From assembly GCA_000302695.1 (NCBI GenBank), contig AMFN01000004.1, positions 310,001-374,000 of the forward strand: a stretch of 64,000 nucleotides of DNA. The letters are read 5' to 3'. Shown piece after piece: positions 54,595 through 63,013 of the stretch. The position numbers and the translations under genes are program-made. The stretch comes from Enterobacteriaceae bacterium LSJC7. Lineage in GTDB: Bacteria; Pseudomonadota; Gammaproteobacteria; Enterobacterales; Enterobacteriaceae. Each line of letters begins with the position of its first letter. Position 1 is the first letter of the stretch. The notes below the pieces were generated by a model. That model was given only the letters and a program-made list of their open reading frames with translations. It did not search any database and had not been told where the DNA came from.

Positions 54595-55101
54595 TCAGGA
54601 GATAAAGTTTACGCCCTGTTTCAGCACCAGGTCGCAGGCTTTCGTTTTCACTTTTTCTGCCAGCTGGGAGTTGCCGAGATTGTTTAAATCCAGCTGCTGG
54701 CCGTTGCCGGTTTTCAGCAAGCCCGCCAGGCCCTGCTGATAATCCTGCTGCTGCGTTTGCTGCTGTGTGCTTTCCAGCCCCAGTTTGCCGAGCAGTTTGT
54801 CTTTAATGTTGTCTACGTTAGTGGCGGCAACCAGCTTCTGCTTAGCGCAATATTGCATCACGCCAGTGGCGTTACTCATGGTGCCGGAGCTTAGCGCCTT
54901 GTCACCGCCGTTCATCAGGCTAGTCAGGGACGACAGGGACAGGCCGCTGCCGCTTTGCGCTGCCGTGGTCGTACCGCTGTTCTGGCCCAACTGGCTTGCT
55001 GCGCTGGAAAGCTGATCCTGCCAGCTTGCCGCCGTTGCACCTGCCGATACCAGTACCGCAGCCAGTGCCGCTGCACGCATCATCCTTTTCGTCATTTTCA
55101 C
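54595..55101 (-). CDS. yjjA: YjjA, exported DUF2501 protein
   Basis: A 168-aa secreted protein of the YjjA/DUF2501 family. A signal peptide (MKMTKRMMRAAALAAVLVSA, cleavage after GATAA) precedes mature SWQDQLSSAASQLG, Ser/Gly-rich and Gln-rich linkers, and two cysteines (YCAKQKLV and KACDLV). I start at the GTG at 55101 because TGGAG lies 8 bases upstream. Function is unknown; it lies between opgB and dnaC as in E. coli. Confidence 0.85.
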   Translation of the reverse strand: MKMTKRMMRAAALAAVLVSAGATAASWQDQLSSAASQLGQNSGTTTAAQSGSGLSLSSLTSLMNGGDKALSSGTMSNATGVMQYCAKQKLVAATNVDNIKDKLLGKLGLESTQQQTQQQDYQQGLAGLLKTGNGQQLDLNNLGNSQLAEKVKTKACDLVLKQGVNFIS

Positions 55102-55259
55102 AATCGATACTCCAGTCTCTGTTGTCTTCACCAGCAAAGTATAGCGCTACGGGCAGACAGAAAAACCCGATAATGCGTGTGGAAGCGGGCAGACAAAAAA
55201 AACACCGGTTTAGCATGGAAGGCAGGCGGCGGCATGAAAAAGTGCCGACCGCCGGATTA

Positions 55260-55997
55260 TCAATATTCTTTACCGGTGACACGGCTGCGGTAGCTGTCCC
55301 AGTTGAAATTCACCCACAGGCTGTTGCCAAGGCGCATTCTGTCCATGACGCGCTCGCCGAGCAGGGTGTTCATCTCTTTGATGTTGAGGTTAGACAGCAT
55401 ACCGGTCGGGCGGCGCGACGAGGAGCGGCGGTCCACAATCTGGTTGATGATGACCTTTTCGTAACGTGACTCGGTTTGCATCCCTATTTCGTCAATCACC
55501 AGCAGATCAACGTTGCTGAGATCGCTAATTAAGCGCTCTTCGGTGGTGTCGTCACGGGAAAAGGTGCTTTTCATGGCGGACATAATGTCGGCGACGGTAA
55601 TAATCAGTACCGATTTTCCCTGTAACAGCAGTTCGTTGCAGATTGCTGCCGCCAGGTGGTTTTTGCCGGTGCCGGGGTTGCCGGAGAAGATAAAGCTGGC
55701 GATGTTGCCTTCAAACTCCGCCGCGTACTGGCGTGCGCGCGCCAGCGCCGTCATCTGGCCTTCGTTTTCGACGCGATAATTGTCGAACGAGCAGTTCATG
55801 TGCAGTTCGCGAATGCCGGAGCGGTTAAACGTGCGCTGCATTTTCATCGCCAGGTTTTCGCGTGCAATCGCGGCAGAGCGCTGGCGGCCCTGCTCCTGTT
55901 GCCAGGCAATCAGTTCTTCGCCGCTGGTAAAGGCAGGTTTAACGCCCGCAGGCATTAACTTTTGCAGACGGGCTATCAGCCCGGCAACGTTTTTCAT
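55260..55997 (-). CDS. dnaC: DnaC, helicase loader
   Basis: A 245-aa AAA+ protein that opens and loads DnaB helicase at replication forks. Walker A GNPGTGKNH is at residues 106-114, Walker B LLVIDEIG near 165-172, and the arginine finger region lies in RVMDRMR. The N-terminal 50 residues bind DnaB. Length equals E. coli DnaC. It starts two bases after the dnaT stop, forming the dnaT-dnaC operon. Confidence 0.96.
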   Translation of the reverse strand: MKNVAGLIARLQKLMPAGVKPAFTSGEELIAWQQEQGRQRSAAIARENLAMKMQRTFNRSGIRELHMNCSFDNYRVENEGQMTALARARQYAAEFEGNIASFIFSGNPGTGKNHLAAAICNELLLQGKSVLIITVADIMSAMKSTFSRDDTTEERLISDLSNVDLLVIDEIGMQTESRYEKVIINQIVDRRSSSRRPTGMLSNLNIKEMNTLLGERVMDRMRLGNSLWVNFNWDSYRSRVTGKEY

Positions 55998-55999
55998 GT

Positions 56000-56539
56000 C
56001 TACCCCCGGAATCCATCAGGAATACAGTTATCAGGCTGCGACAGTGTGTTGACATCGCGCCGCGGTGCGCCACCGTTGGCCGCGCGCCCCATTTGTACGC
56101 TGCGTGCCAGCTTTTGCTGCCACTGCACGTGGTGAAACACCTTGCCTTCGGCCTGCCAGTAGGCAATAAAAGCGGCCAGTTCCTCGGGGGTGACAGGCTC
56201 GCGCAGAATGATGCCCCACAGCGCCGCCATGCGTTGAAAATCGTCGTCTGCACGCCAGTCCGGGTACATGGCAAATTTACCCAGCGGCGGTGTGTGAACA
56301 GGGGCGGGCGCATCATCATAAAGCGCCGCCTCAAGCGCCACGTCAGTTGCCGGGCGAGCGAGCTTTGCCTCCAGCGCCAGCAGCCCGGCAAGGCGTGCAG
56401 GCGTCAGGGCGTAAAACGCAGGCGCGTTATTGCTGAATACGGCGACGGCACCCTGCTCGCTGGCAGCCAGCGCCGCCGCAGGATCGCGGCAAAAGGCGTC
56501 GATACCGGTGACATCAGGCGTCAGGATTTTTGCGGGCAT
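56000..56539 (-). CDS. dnaT: DnaT, primosomal protein 1
   Basis: A 179-aa primosome protein working with PriA, PriB and DnaC in replication restart. The C-terminal half ([20 protein letters not shown], and [16 protein letters not shown]) is the conserved DnaT DNA-binding domain. The N-terminus differs more from E. coli, with an Ala-rich linker. It lies immediately upstream of dnaC. Confidence 0.95.
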   Translation of the reverse strand: MPAKILTPDVTGIDAFCRDPAAALAASEQGAVAVFSNNAPAFYALTPARLAGLLALEAKLARPATDVALEAALYDDAPAPVHTPPLGKFAMYPDWRADDDFQRMAALWGIILREPVTPEELAAFIAYWQAEGKVFHHVQWQQKLARSVQMGRAANGGAPRRDVNTLSQPDNCIPDGFRG

Positions 56540-56633
56540 AGCACCCTCTCAGAAAGCGGTTGAAGTGAGGCAAAAACATCTTTTTATAGTAACACAGTTA
56601 CGTCGTGCTAAGGCCCGTTGCCTGCGCATCCCT

Positions 56634-57275
56634 TTATGGGCAGATAAATCGCAGCACCACCTGTACCGCCATTTCCCGGTAATGGGCAAGCTGCGCTGCG
56701 CTGTCAGTGCCTTCCTCAAAGAGCAGGGAGAAGGTGTAACTGTTGGCTACGTGGTGGAAGCTAAAGCTACTGATAAGACGGTGTACATCGCGCGCGCTGA
56801 TGGCTTTATTAAAGAGCTGTTTTTGTTGGCCCCGAGCCAGCACGTCTTCCAGCAGGGTGAGCGCGCTGCGGTTAACCTCTCTGAGCACCGTGGAGTTCTG
56901 TGCGTAACGTCCGCGCTGCATGTTTTCCATGCAGATAATGCGCACAAAATCCGGGTGAGTGGCGTGATACTCGAAGCTTGACTCAACCAGTTGCACCATG
57001 GCTTCGACCGGCGGCAGTTCAGCCAGGTTAAGGCGTTGTTCGGCGGTGCGAATCTGGATATAAACGTATTCCAGCACCTGAACATAAAGCGTCTCTTTGT
57101 TGCGAAAGTGGTAAACTACCATGCGCTTGGTGGTGCCTGCTTTGTCGGCAATCTGCTCCATACGCGCGCCGCTCAGGCCGTATTCCGCGAACAGCGAAAT
57201 CGCGCTGAAGAAGATTTTTTCCTTAAGGCTGGCGTCGTCAAAACGGCCGGGCAGGTCAATGTCGTGGTGTTCCAC
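56634..57275 (-). CDS. TetR-family transcriptional regulator
   Basis: A 213-aa regulator. An N-terminal TetR helix-turn-helix (residues 18-60, with GLSGARMEQIADKAGTTK and MVVYHF) precedes a helical ligand domain. No obvious divergently transcribed partner gene lies upstream; the next gene on that side is more than a kilobase away. Its targets are therefore unknown. It occupies the place where E. coli has yjjB-yjjP. Confidence 0.86.
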   Translation of the reverse strand: MEHHDIDLPGRFDDASLKEKIFFSAISLFAEYGLSGARMEQIADKAGTTKRMVVYHFRNKETLYVQVLEYVYIQIRTAEQRLNLAELPPVEAMVQLVESSFEYHATHPDFVRIICMENMQRGRYAQNSTVLREVNRSALTLLEDVLARGQQKQLFNKAISARDVHRLISSFSFHHVANSYTFSLLFEEGTDSAAQLAHYREMAVQVVLRFICP

Positions 57276-58338
57276 GCGAACTCCTTTATGCGGTTATGTA
57301 CACAGCATTTACTGGTTCATGCCCGTGCTGGCACGGCCGTCTCACGGCGACGGGCGATAGCTGGATTTATTTTACGGCTTGCAGCGATGGCTTGCTCGCG
57401 GATTGTAGCAATCATTTTGTGCTGACGGAAAACCGATACGCAGGACTTTTATAAAGCGCCGTGAAAAAAGGATGTCAACGTTGCGGCATTGCCGCTGATT
57501 TTTAACGCCTACAGCCACTGCTGGCGTTTTTCGCGTTGTTTATCATAAGGGGAAATGACCCCCGTCAACGCCTGTTATACATTGTTATTTATGTGCCATG
57601 CGCAAGATTTTTCAGAATGCGCTTATGCCACTAGTGTTTTATTTTTTTTCGGCAATGATGAATTGTATTTTAAGTTGTGAAAAATCTTATAAAGAAGGCA
57701 GCGGTAGAGGCTTTGTATCATAACATTCCGGGTCCGTGAAAGTAGCATAAGGCGCTGTCTGAGGTTTATTATTTAGAATTGCGTCTCGCGAAAAGGGGGA
57801 ATTTATTGGTGAACTTTTTGCATGGCGTAAAATTTGTCATCCGGGATGAATACATGAATTAAATTTCGCTTCTTGATTAAGTGAAAATGGTTGTAATCCC
57901 TGAAAAATATAACGGTGATTAATTCCTAAAAGTTTAAACAAGATTGACAGCCCGAACGCTAAGTATTACTTTACAAACGCACGCAATATTCAATAAAGAT
58001 AAGATTTTTTCATCTGCCGTCTAAAAGCAGCAGATAATGAGAGTGTTTAGTGTGTCATCGGAATATCACGCTACATTTGATATTCACCAGTAAAATTAAA
58101 GTAAAAAACAATAAAATCATAAAAAAACCATAAAGTGAGTTTAAAGGACTGCGGTTTTCAGCAATTTTAGACAACTGTAATAGCCTTGCAGTTGAAATGG
58201 ACATTGTAAGCCAGGGAAAACAGGGAAAGGTTTTATCTTTTTCACCGCGTTTGCCACACAGACCAACGTAAGCACTGTGTGGGTGATGAACATAAAACAC
58301 GGCCTGATGCACTGGACGCTTAGGAACAGGAGATTAAA
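57276..58338. other. 1.06-kb AT-rich non-coding region
   Basis: No gene is supported. The right part is very AT-rich and could bind H-NS. TTGACA at 57944-57949, a 17-base spacer and TACTTT at 57967-57972 form a candidate promoter for the LuxR-type gene, leaving a leader of about 360 bases. Hairpins lie at 57483-57495 and 57504-57528, the second followed by a T-run, again without an upstream gene. Confidence 0.45.
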
Positions 58339-59022
58339 ATGACTCAGGGACGTCACCAGAAAACCATCATCTTTAGCCGCTATCCCGCAATGGCTGCGGG
58401 CCTGGAACGGTGCATCAAAGATGACAATCCCCATTGTATGATTTTGCCTGTCTGCGGCTATGAGTCGCTAACGCCGCTTTTGCTGTTGCAGGCGTCACTG
58501 GCGATAATCGATCTGACGGGCGATGTCAGCGAGGTTGAGCAGGACCTGCAACTGCTCCCGCCTTTGTACCGTGCAGCACCACATATTCACTGGGTTTTTC
58601 TGGTTCCTGCGTTTGCTCGCTTTACCGCACTGCAACAGCTTTTATGGCCAAACAGCATTTTACTGCCTAACAGCGCCGGGCTTGAGCAAATTCTGCACTG
58701 CGTGAAAACCAAAGAAGGCGGCCTGAGCTACCTTGACGGTGAGGTCAACATGCCTTCAGCCAGTGCGAATGAAGGGTCGTTAATTCTCACGCTCTCAGAA
58801 CGCCAGGTATTAAGATTAATGGCGAAAGGCTGGAGCATTAATCAGATTTCTGGCCTGCTAAAAAAGAGCAATAAAACGGTGAGCGCCCAGAAAAATAGCG
58901 CGATGCGCCGCCTGGCATTGCGCAGCAACGCCGAAATGTACGCCTGGATAAACAGCCCACGCGGAATGAGGGAGTTGAATCTGCAATCGACCGCGTCTGC
59001 TCTGTCAGAAGAGATTGCGTGA
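58339..59022 (+). CDS. LuxR-type regulator, BglJ/YjjQ-like position
   Basis: A 227-aa protein with a C-terminal LuxR helix-turn-helix at about 150-210 (LTLSERQVLRLMAKGWSINQ, then KKSNKTVSAQKNSAMRRL). The N-terminal 130 residues look like a receiver-type fold without a phosphorylatable Asp. The KTVSAQK recognition helix resembles the RcsB/RcsA/BglJ branch. E. coli carries yjjQ-bglJ at this chromosomal place, so a related role with RcsB is plausible. AGGAG lies 7 bases before the ATG. Confidence 0.82.
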   Translation: MTQGRHQKTIIFSRYPAMAAGLERCIKDDNPHCMILPVCGYESLTPLLLLQASLAIIDLTGDVSEVEQDLQLLPPLYRAAPHIHWVFLVPAFARFTALQQLLWPNSILLPNSAGLEQILHCVKTKEGGLSYLDGEVNMPSASANEGSLILTLSERQVLRLMAKGWSINQISGLLKKSNKTVSAQKNSAMRRLALRSNAEMYAWINSPRGMRELNLQSTASALSEEIA

Positions 59023-59349
59023 TTATTCTTATTGATTATGTTGTGTGAAAACGACTTTCCCGTCTCAGGGCGGGAAAATTAAAAGCGTTGAGCAAAACAT
59101 TGCCGTAGAAATATTAAGCGGCTCATTATTACACTTTGAAACTACTTTGCTACCCTCTCTGTCAGCCTCCTCTGGTATAAACAATTTATTAACATTTCTG
59201 GCGTGTGTTTTTTATCACGAACTGTGAAAAATTGTTAATTCTTCGGACCGGCGAGCCTCGCGCCAGGGACTGTCCTCCTCTCCTTGTCTGCCCGTTTGCA
59301 CGTCGTGTTTGCACCACTCATGGTGCCTGAAAAACAGGACACAACCTCA
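59023..59349. other. Intergenic with weak hairpin
   Basis: TTTCCCG (59056-59062) pairs with CGGGAAA (59071-59077), followed by AATTAAAA rather than a T-run; it may end the regulator transcript. No gene is supported here. Confidence 0.35.
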
Positions 59350-60603
59350 ATGATTACACCGTTAACCTGGACGCCAACGCAGCGTCACGTGGCGTTTGCC
59401 AGCTTTGCTGCCTGGATGCTGGACGCCTTTGATTTTTTTATTCTGGTATTCGTACTCAGCGATCTGGCAACGTATTTCCAGTTGTCGGTCGCCACTGTAT
59501 CGCTGGCGATTATGCTCACGCTGGCGGTGCGCCCCATTGGTGCGCTGATTTTTGGGCGGCTTGCGGAAAAATATGGCCGCCGACCTGTTTTAATGCTCAA
59601 TGTCGCGTGTTTCGCGGTCTTTGAAATTCTTTCTGCCTGGTCACCCACCTTTGCGGCATTCCTGGCGTTCCGCCTGCTGTACGGCGTGGCGATGGGCGGT
59701 ATCTGGGGCGTGGCGTCGTCGCTGGCGATGGAGACCATACCGGATCGCTCACGCGGGCTGATGTCCGGTATTTTTCAGGCTGGCTACCCCTGTGGTTATC
59801 TGTTGGCTTCGGTGGTGTTCGGCCTGTTTTACTCGATGGTGGGCTGGCGCGGGATGTTCCTGATTGGTGCGCTGCCGGTTGTGCTGCTGCCCTATATCTG
59901 GCTGAAGGTGCCGGAATCCCCGGTCTGGCTTGCCGCCCGCGCCAGCCAGCAGAGTGTGGCGTTGCTGCCAACGTTACGCAGGCACTGGAAGCTGTGCCTT
60001 TATCTGGTGCTGGTGATGGCGTGCTTTAACTTCTTCAGCCACGGCACACAGGACCTGTATCCGACGTTTTTAAAAGTGCAGCACGGCTTCACGCCGCAGA
60101 CGGTCAGCACGATTGCCATTTTCTATAATATTGCCGCCATGCTCGGTGGCGTTTTCTTTGGTGTCATCTCTGAAAATATCGGGCGTAAAAAAGCGATGAT
60201 GATCGCCGCTTTCCTGGCGCTGCCGGTTCTGCCACTGTGGGCGTTTTCTACTGGCTCCGTCACCATTGGTGTGGGCGCATTCCTGATGCAGTTTATGGTG
60301 CAGGGGGCCTGGGGCGTGGTGCCGACGTGGCTTAACGAACTGGTGCCAGCCAATGCCCGCGCGGTGTTGCCTGGTTTTGTTTACCAGTTGGGGAACCTGA
60401 TTGCGTCGGTGAATGCGACATTGCAGGCGACCATTGCCGAGCACAATGGTGGCAACTATGGCATGGCAATGGCGATTGTGGCCGGTACTGTGGCAGTGCT
60501 GATTTGTGTCTTTGTCGCCTTTGGGCGTGAAACGCGCGGTATGGTGATCACCGGGAGTCATGAGGCACCGCAGGGCGGTGCGTCACAACACTCCACTCAC
60601 TGA
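59350..60603 (+). CDS. MFS transporter, SHS/JEN-like carboxylate family
   Basis: A 417-aa twelve-helix transporter. The motif DAFDFFILVFVLSDLA after helix 1, the motif GRLAEKYGRRPVLM (loop 2-3) and NIGRKKAMM (loop 8-9) resemble the sialate/lactate:proton symporters (NanT/YjhB/JEN1 group). Substrates of this group are lactate-type or sialic-acid-type acids; which one applies is not determinable. The ATG at 59350 has CAGGAC upstream; an in-frame start at 59284 is less likely. It ends with a seven-base convergent overlap with the YbaK-like gene. Confidence 0.82.
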   Translation: MITPLTWTPTQRHVAFASFAAWMLDAFDFFILVFVLSDLATYFQLSVATVSLAIMLTLAVRPIGALIFGRLAEKYGRRPVLMLNVACFAVFEILSAWSPTFAAFLAFRLLYGVAMGGIWGVASSLAMETIPDRSRGLMSGIFQAGYPCGYLLASVVFGLFYSMVGWRGMFLIGALPVVLLPYIWLKVPESPVWLAARASQQSVALLPTLRRHWKLCLYLVLVMACFNFFSHGTQDLYPTFLKVQHGFTPQTVSTIAIFYNIAAMLGGVFFGVISENIGRKKAMMIAAFLALPVLPLWAFSTGSVTIGVGAFLMQFMVQGAWGVVPTWLNELVPANARAVLPGFVYQLGNLIASVNATLQATIAEHNGGNYGMAMAIVAGTVAVLICVFVAFGRETRGMVITGSHEAPQGGASQHSTH

Positions 60604-61055
60604 CAAACGTCAATCCAGGTGGCGTTGGTTAACTCCGCCATCCGGGAAGGAGAAATGCGCACGGCGCTATGGATGGCGCCTGCGGCAGGCAGGACTTCGT
60701 CATAGTGTTTAAGTGAGATATCGCAGTAGACTGCCAGCGGATTCTCCAGCCCAAAAGGGCAAACACCACCGACCGGATGACCGGTACACATGACAACTTC
60801 GTCACAGCTCAGCATGCGCGCTTTGCCACCAAAGGCATTTTTCAGCTTTTTGTTATCAAGGCGGGCATCGCCCTTTGCTACGACCAGCACCACGTTATCT
60901 TTCACCTTCAAAGAGAGCGTTTTGGCAATTTGCCCCGGCTCCACGCGATGGGCCGCCGCCGCCAGTGCCACGGTGGCGGTGCTTTCATTGAGTTCGATGA
61001 TTTCAATATCGGGGGCATTGTCGGCAAAAAACTGCCGTACGGATTGCAGGCTCAT
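60597..61055 (-). CDS. YbaK/EbsC-family protein, likely tRNA deacylase
   Basis: A 152-aa YbaK/ProXp-type domain. Conserved blocks include QIAKTLSLKV, the lysine in DNKKLKNAFG and TGHPVGGVCPFGL, the hallmark of the group that hydrolyses mischarged aminoacyl-tRNA. Start taken at 61055 (GGAGAG upstream). It is distinct from E. coli YbaK and YeaK but common in Enterobacteriaceae. It overlaps the end of the MFS gene. Confidence 0.85.
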   Translation of the reverse strand: MSLQSVRQFFADNAPDIEIIELNESTATVALAAAAHRVEPGQIAKTLSLKVKDNVVLVVAKGDARLDNKKLKNAFGGKARMLSCDEVVMCTGHPVGGVCPFGLENPLAVYCDISLKHYDEVLPAAGAIHSAVRISPSRMAELTNATWIDVCQ

Positions 61056-61186
61056 GAGTCTCTCCACATTAATGCGGCAGATAATCTGTCACAAGGCGGG
61101 GCAATCTGTAAACGGAAAGAGGGTGAATCCTGGTAAATTTCGTTACGCTTGCGGGTAAACGTGAGTCCAGTAAGCAGGGTTGCGCA

Positions 61187-61963
61187 CTATTTCAGCGTAC
61201 AGTCACCGCACTGCTGGACGCCGGGCAGACGGTTGCGTTGACAGCAGGTGCGGCGCACCAGCAGGCCATTGCGAGGGACGACGGTGCGATACAGCGGATT
61301 ATCGCGCCCGTCGCTGAATTGGGCGTCAAAAAAGCAGGCATGGCGCAGCGCGTTGTATTGTGCTTCGCCGAGTTGTTCGCGCATCTCGCCCAAAAACCAG
61401 TTAACGAGATACCCGGTGTTACTCCAGATAAGTTTGCCGTTAATGTCACCGGAGGCCTCCAGTGCATCAATCACCGGCGCGATACTGGCCGTCCACAGTT
61501 TTTCCAGGCGCAGGCGCGGTGACAGCAGCGTGGTGCTGAGATCTTCACGCACATCCAGATAAAAGCGTGCAGCACGGCCGGTTTCGTGGAAGGTGACGTG
61601 AAGGCGTTCGGGGGAAACGTCGATAGCCCTGTCGTTTGCCAGTAAGGCCAGCATCAGCGGTGGCACCAACAGGCCAAGATACCACTGTGCCCAGAGGGAC
61701 TTCAGCGGTTTACTCTGGCGCGAGTCTTCACTTGCCTGATAAATATGGTCGCCGTAGCTTGCGATAAGTGCACCGAGCGTGCGAGGCGTAGACCACTCGG
61801 CCAGGGTCAGGCTGTCTGCCCCCGGCGTGCTAAGTGCAAAAGTGTCGAGGAAATAAGCGCGTTGTTCGCTAAAGCAGGCATACAGCTCATCGGCCAGAGG
61901 CAGCCCGGCGTGCTCCGGGTGCCAGACGGCGGGAGAAGCGAGTGGAGAACCGTAGTATGCCAT
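61187..61963 (-). CDS. fhuF: FhuF, siderophore-iron reductase
   Basis: A 258-aa cytosolic ferric-siderophore reductase. The unusual [2Fe-2S] ligand pattern Cys-Cys-x10-Cys-x2-Cys is visible at the C-terminus (RRTCCQRNRLPGVQQCGDC). Length matches E. coli FhuF (262). The upstream AATGATAATGATTGCC sequence is a Fur box, so iron repression is expected. Gene order fhuF-yjjZ-tRNA-Leu-rsmC equals E. coli. Confidence 0.95.
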   Translation of the reverse strand: MAYYGSPLASPAVWHPEHAGLPLADELYACFSEQRAYFLDTFALSTPGADSLTLAEWSTPRTLGALIASYGDHIYQASEDSRQSKPLKSLWAQWYLGLLVPPLMLALLANDRAIDVSPERLHVTFHETGRAARFYLDVREDLSTTLLSPRLRLEKLWTASIAPVIDALEASGDINGKLIWSNTGYLVNWFLGEMREQLGEAQYNALRHACFFDAQFSDGRDNPLYRTVVPRNGLLVRRTCCQRNRLPGVQQCGDCTLK

Positions 61964-61978
61964 GCCTTAATCGCTAAT

Positions 61979-62000
61979 CTAAATGATAATGATTGCCAAT
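61979..62000 (-). promoter_or_regulatory. Fur box of fhuF
   Basis: GGCAATCATTATC (read on the - strand) matches the right half of the 19-base Fur consensus; 13 of 19 positions agree. It lies 16-37 bases before the fhuF start, right for repression by Fe-Fur. Confidence 0.7.
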
Positions 62001-62091
62001 CCTAATCATAGGCTGCGTCAATGGCAAGTCTCTTTACGTGCGATACGTGCGATCGCAGGCTGCGATTTGCAAGTGAGAAAAATTATCATAT

Positions 62092-62110
62092 GATATTGGT
62101 TATCATTATC
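62092..62110 (+). promoter_or_regulatory. Fur box of yjjZ
   Basis: GATATTGGTTATCATTATC matches the Fur consensus GATAATGATAATCATTATC at 16 of 19 positions. It ends 20 bases before the DUF1435 gene start, so this gene is probably iron-repressed. Confidence 0.75.
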
Positions 62111-62129
62111 TATTGCAGAGATAGCCGGT

Positions 62130-62375
62130 ATGTTACAAAAAAGTCTGGAAAGCGGTTGGGGTGTGCTGTTATCCGCTGCGGTGGTGGCCGGACTGGCGCT
62201 GGGCGGATTAACATTTGCGCAATGGCGCGTGCTGATGGTGCTGGCGATGGTCGCGACCGCTGGCATGCTTTTTCACCGCCGCCTGCGCCACTTCATGCTG
62301 TTACCGTCGTGCATTGCGTTTGCCAGCGGCATGGCGCTGCTTGCGTTGAATTTGGGTGTACTGGCTGAAAGATAA
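62130..62375 (+). CDS. yjjZ: YjjZ, DUF1435 membrane protein
   Basis: An 81-aa protein with two to three hydrophobic helices (LLSAAVVAGLALGGL, VLMVLAMVATAGML and IAFASGMALLALNLGVL) of the DUF1435 family. Function is unknown. It is divergent from fhuF with two Fur boxes between, as in E. coli, suggesting an iron-limitation role. No clear Shine-Dalgarno. Confidence 0.8.
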   Translation: MLQKSLESGWGVLLSAAVVAGLALGGLTFAQWRVLMVLAMVATAGMLFHRRLRHFMLLPSCIAFASGMALLALNLGVLAER

Positions 62376-62453
62376 GGCACGCTGTAAGCGGGTTTTGGGA
62401 TGTTACTATACAGAGAGATTGTCTGGCGGCACCGCCGGGAGAGAGGAAGAAAG

Positions 62454-62540
62454 TGGTGCGAGGGGGGGGACTTGAACCCCCACGTCCGTAAGGACACTAA
62501 CACCTGAAGCTAGCGCGTCTACCAATTCCGCCACCTTCGC
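62454..62540 (-). tRNA. tRNA-Leu (CAG), copy 3
   Basis: An 87-base tRNA with encoded CCA: acceptor GCGAAGG, D-stem, anticodon CAG in CTTCAGGTG, long variable arm (TGTCCTTACGGACG) and T-arm GGGGGTTCAAGTCCCCC. Long variable arm and anticodon give leucine. Identical by eye to the other two copies; last in the transcript. Confidence 0.97.
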
Positions 62541-62582
62541 ACGGTCTACTTTCTTTCTGTTGATGATATTGCCTGCGCAGTG

Positions 62583-62669
62583 TGGTGCGAGGGGGGGGAC
62601 TTGAACCCCCACGTCCGTAAGGACACTAACACCTGAAGCTAGCGCGTCTACCAATTCCGCCACCTTCGC
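62583..62669 (-). tRNA. tRNA-Leu (CAG), copy 2
   Basis: Same 87-base sequence as its neighbours, with CCA encoded. Spacers of 42 and 33 bases separate the three genes, matching the E. coli leuQPV cluster. Confidence 0.97.
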
Positions 62670-62702
62670 AGTGTGCTGCTAAAAGCAATATCGCGTGGTT
62701 GT

Positions 62703-62789
62703 TGGTGCGAGGGGGGGGACTTGAACCCCCACGTCCGTAAGGACACTAACACCTGAAGCTAGCGCGTCTACCAATTCCGCCACCTTCGC
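62703..62789 (-). tRNA. tRNA-Leu (CAG), copy 1
   Basis: First of the three identical tRNA genes in transcript order, 42 bases downstream of the candidate stable-RNA promoter at 62831-62858. CCA encoded. Confidence 0.97.
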
Positions 62790-62830
62790 ATGCCGACAAT
62801 ACTACAGAAGTATTGCAACCACGGAGGCGC

Positions 62831-62858
62831 ATTCTAGATGTTTTACGGGGCAGGTCAA
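62831..62858 (-). promoter_or_regulatory. Promoter of the tRNA-Leu operon
   Basis: On the - strand TTGACC (62853-62858), a 16-base spacer and TAGAAT (62831-62836), followed by a GC-rich GCGCC discriminator, which is typical of stringently controlled stable-RNA promoters. Confidence 0.7.
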
Positions 62859-63013
62859 TACTTAATTGCGTGCCGTTTTTCCAATTGCTGCAAAAAACGG
62901 CACCCTGAGCAGCGGCGCATTTTTAACGCTAATGCAAAGAAAGCCCGCTTTACTGCTGCACCTGCCTTCTCCTGCGAGTGAGCGCAGGCGCAGCGTTGCG
63001 CCCTGTCGTATTG

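Noticed and set aside
62454-62789. Three near-identical repeats that could be read as a repeat array
   Set aside because: Each unit folds as a complete tRNA-Leu with CCA; spacers are not CRISPR-like. No CRISPR array was seen anywhere in the window.
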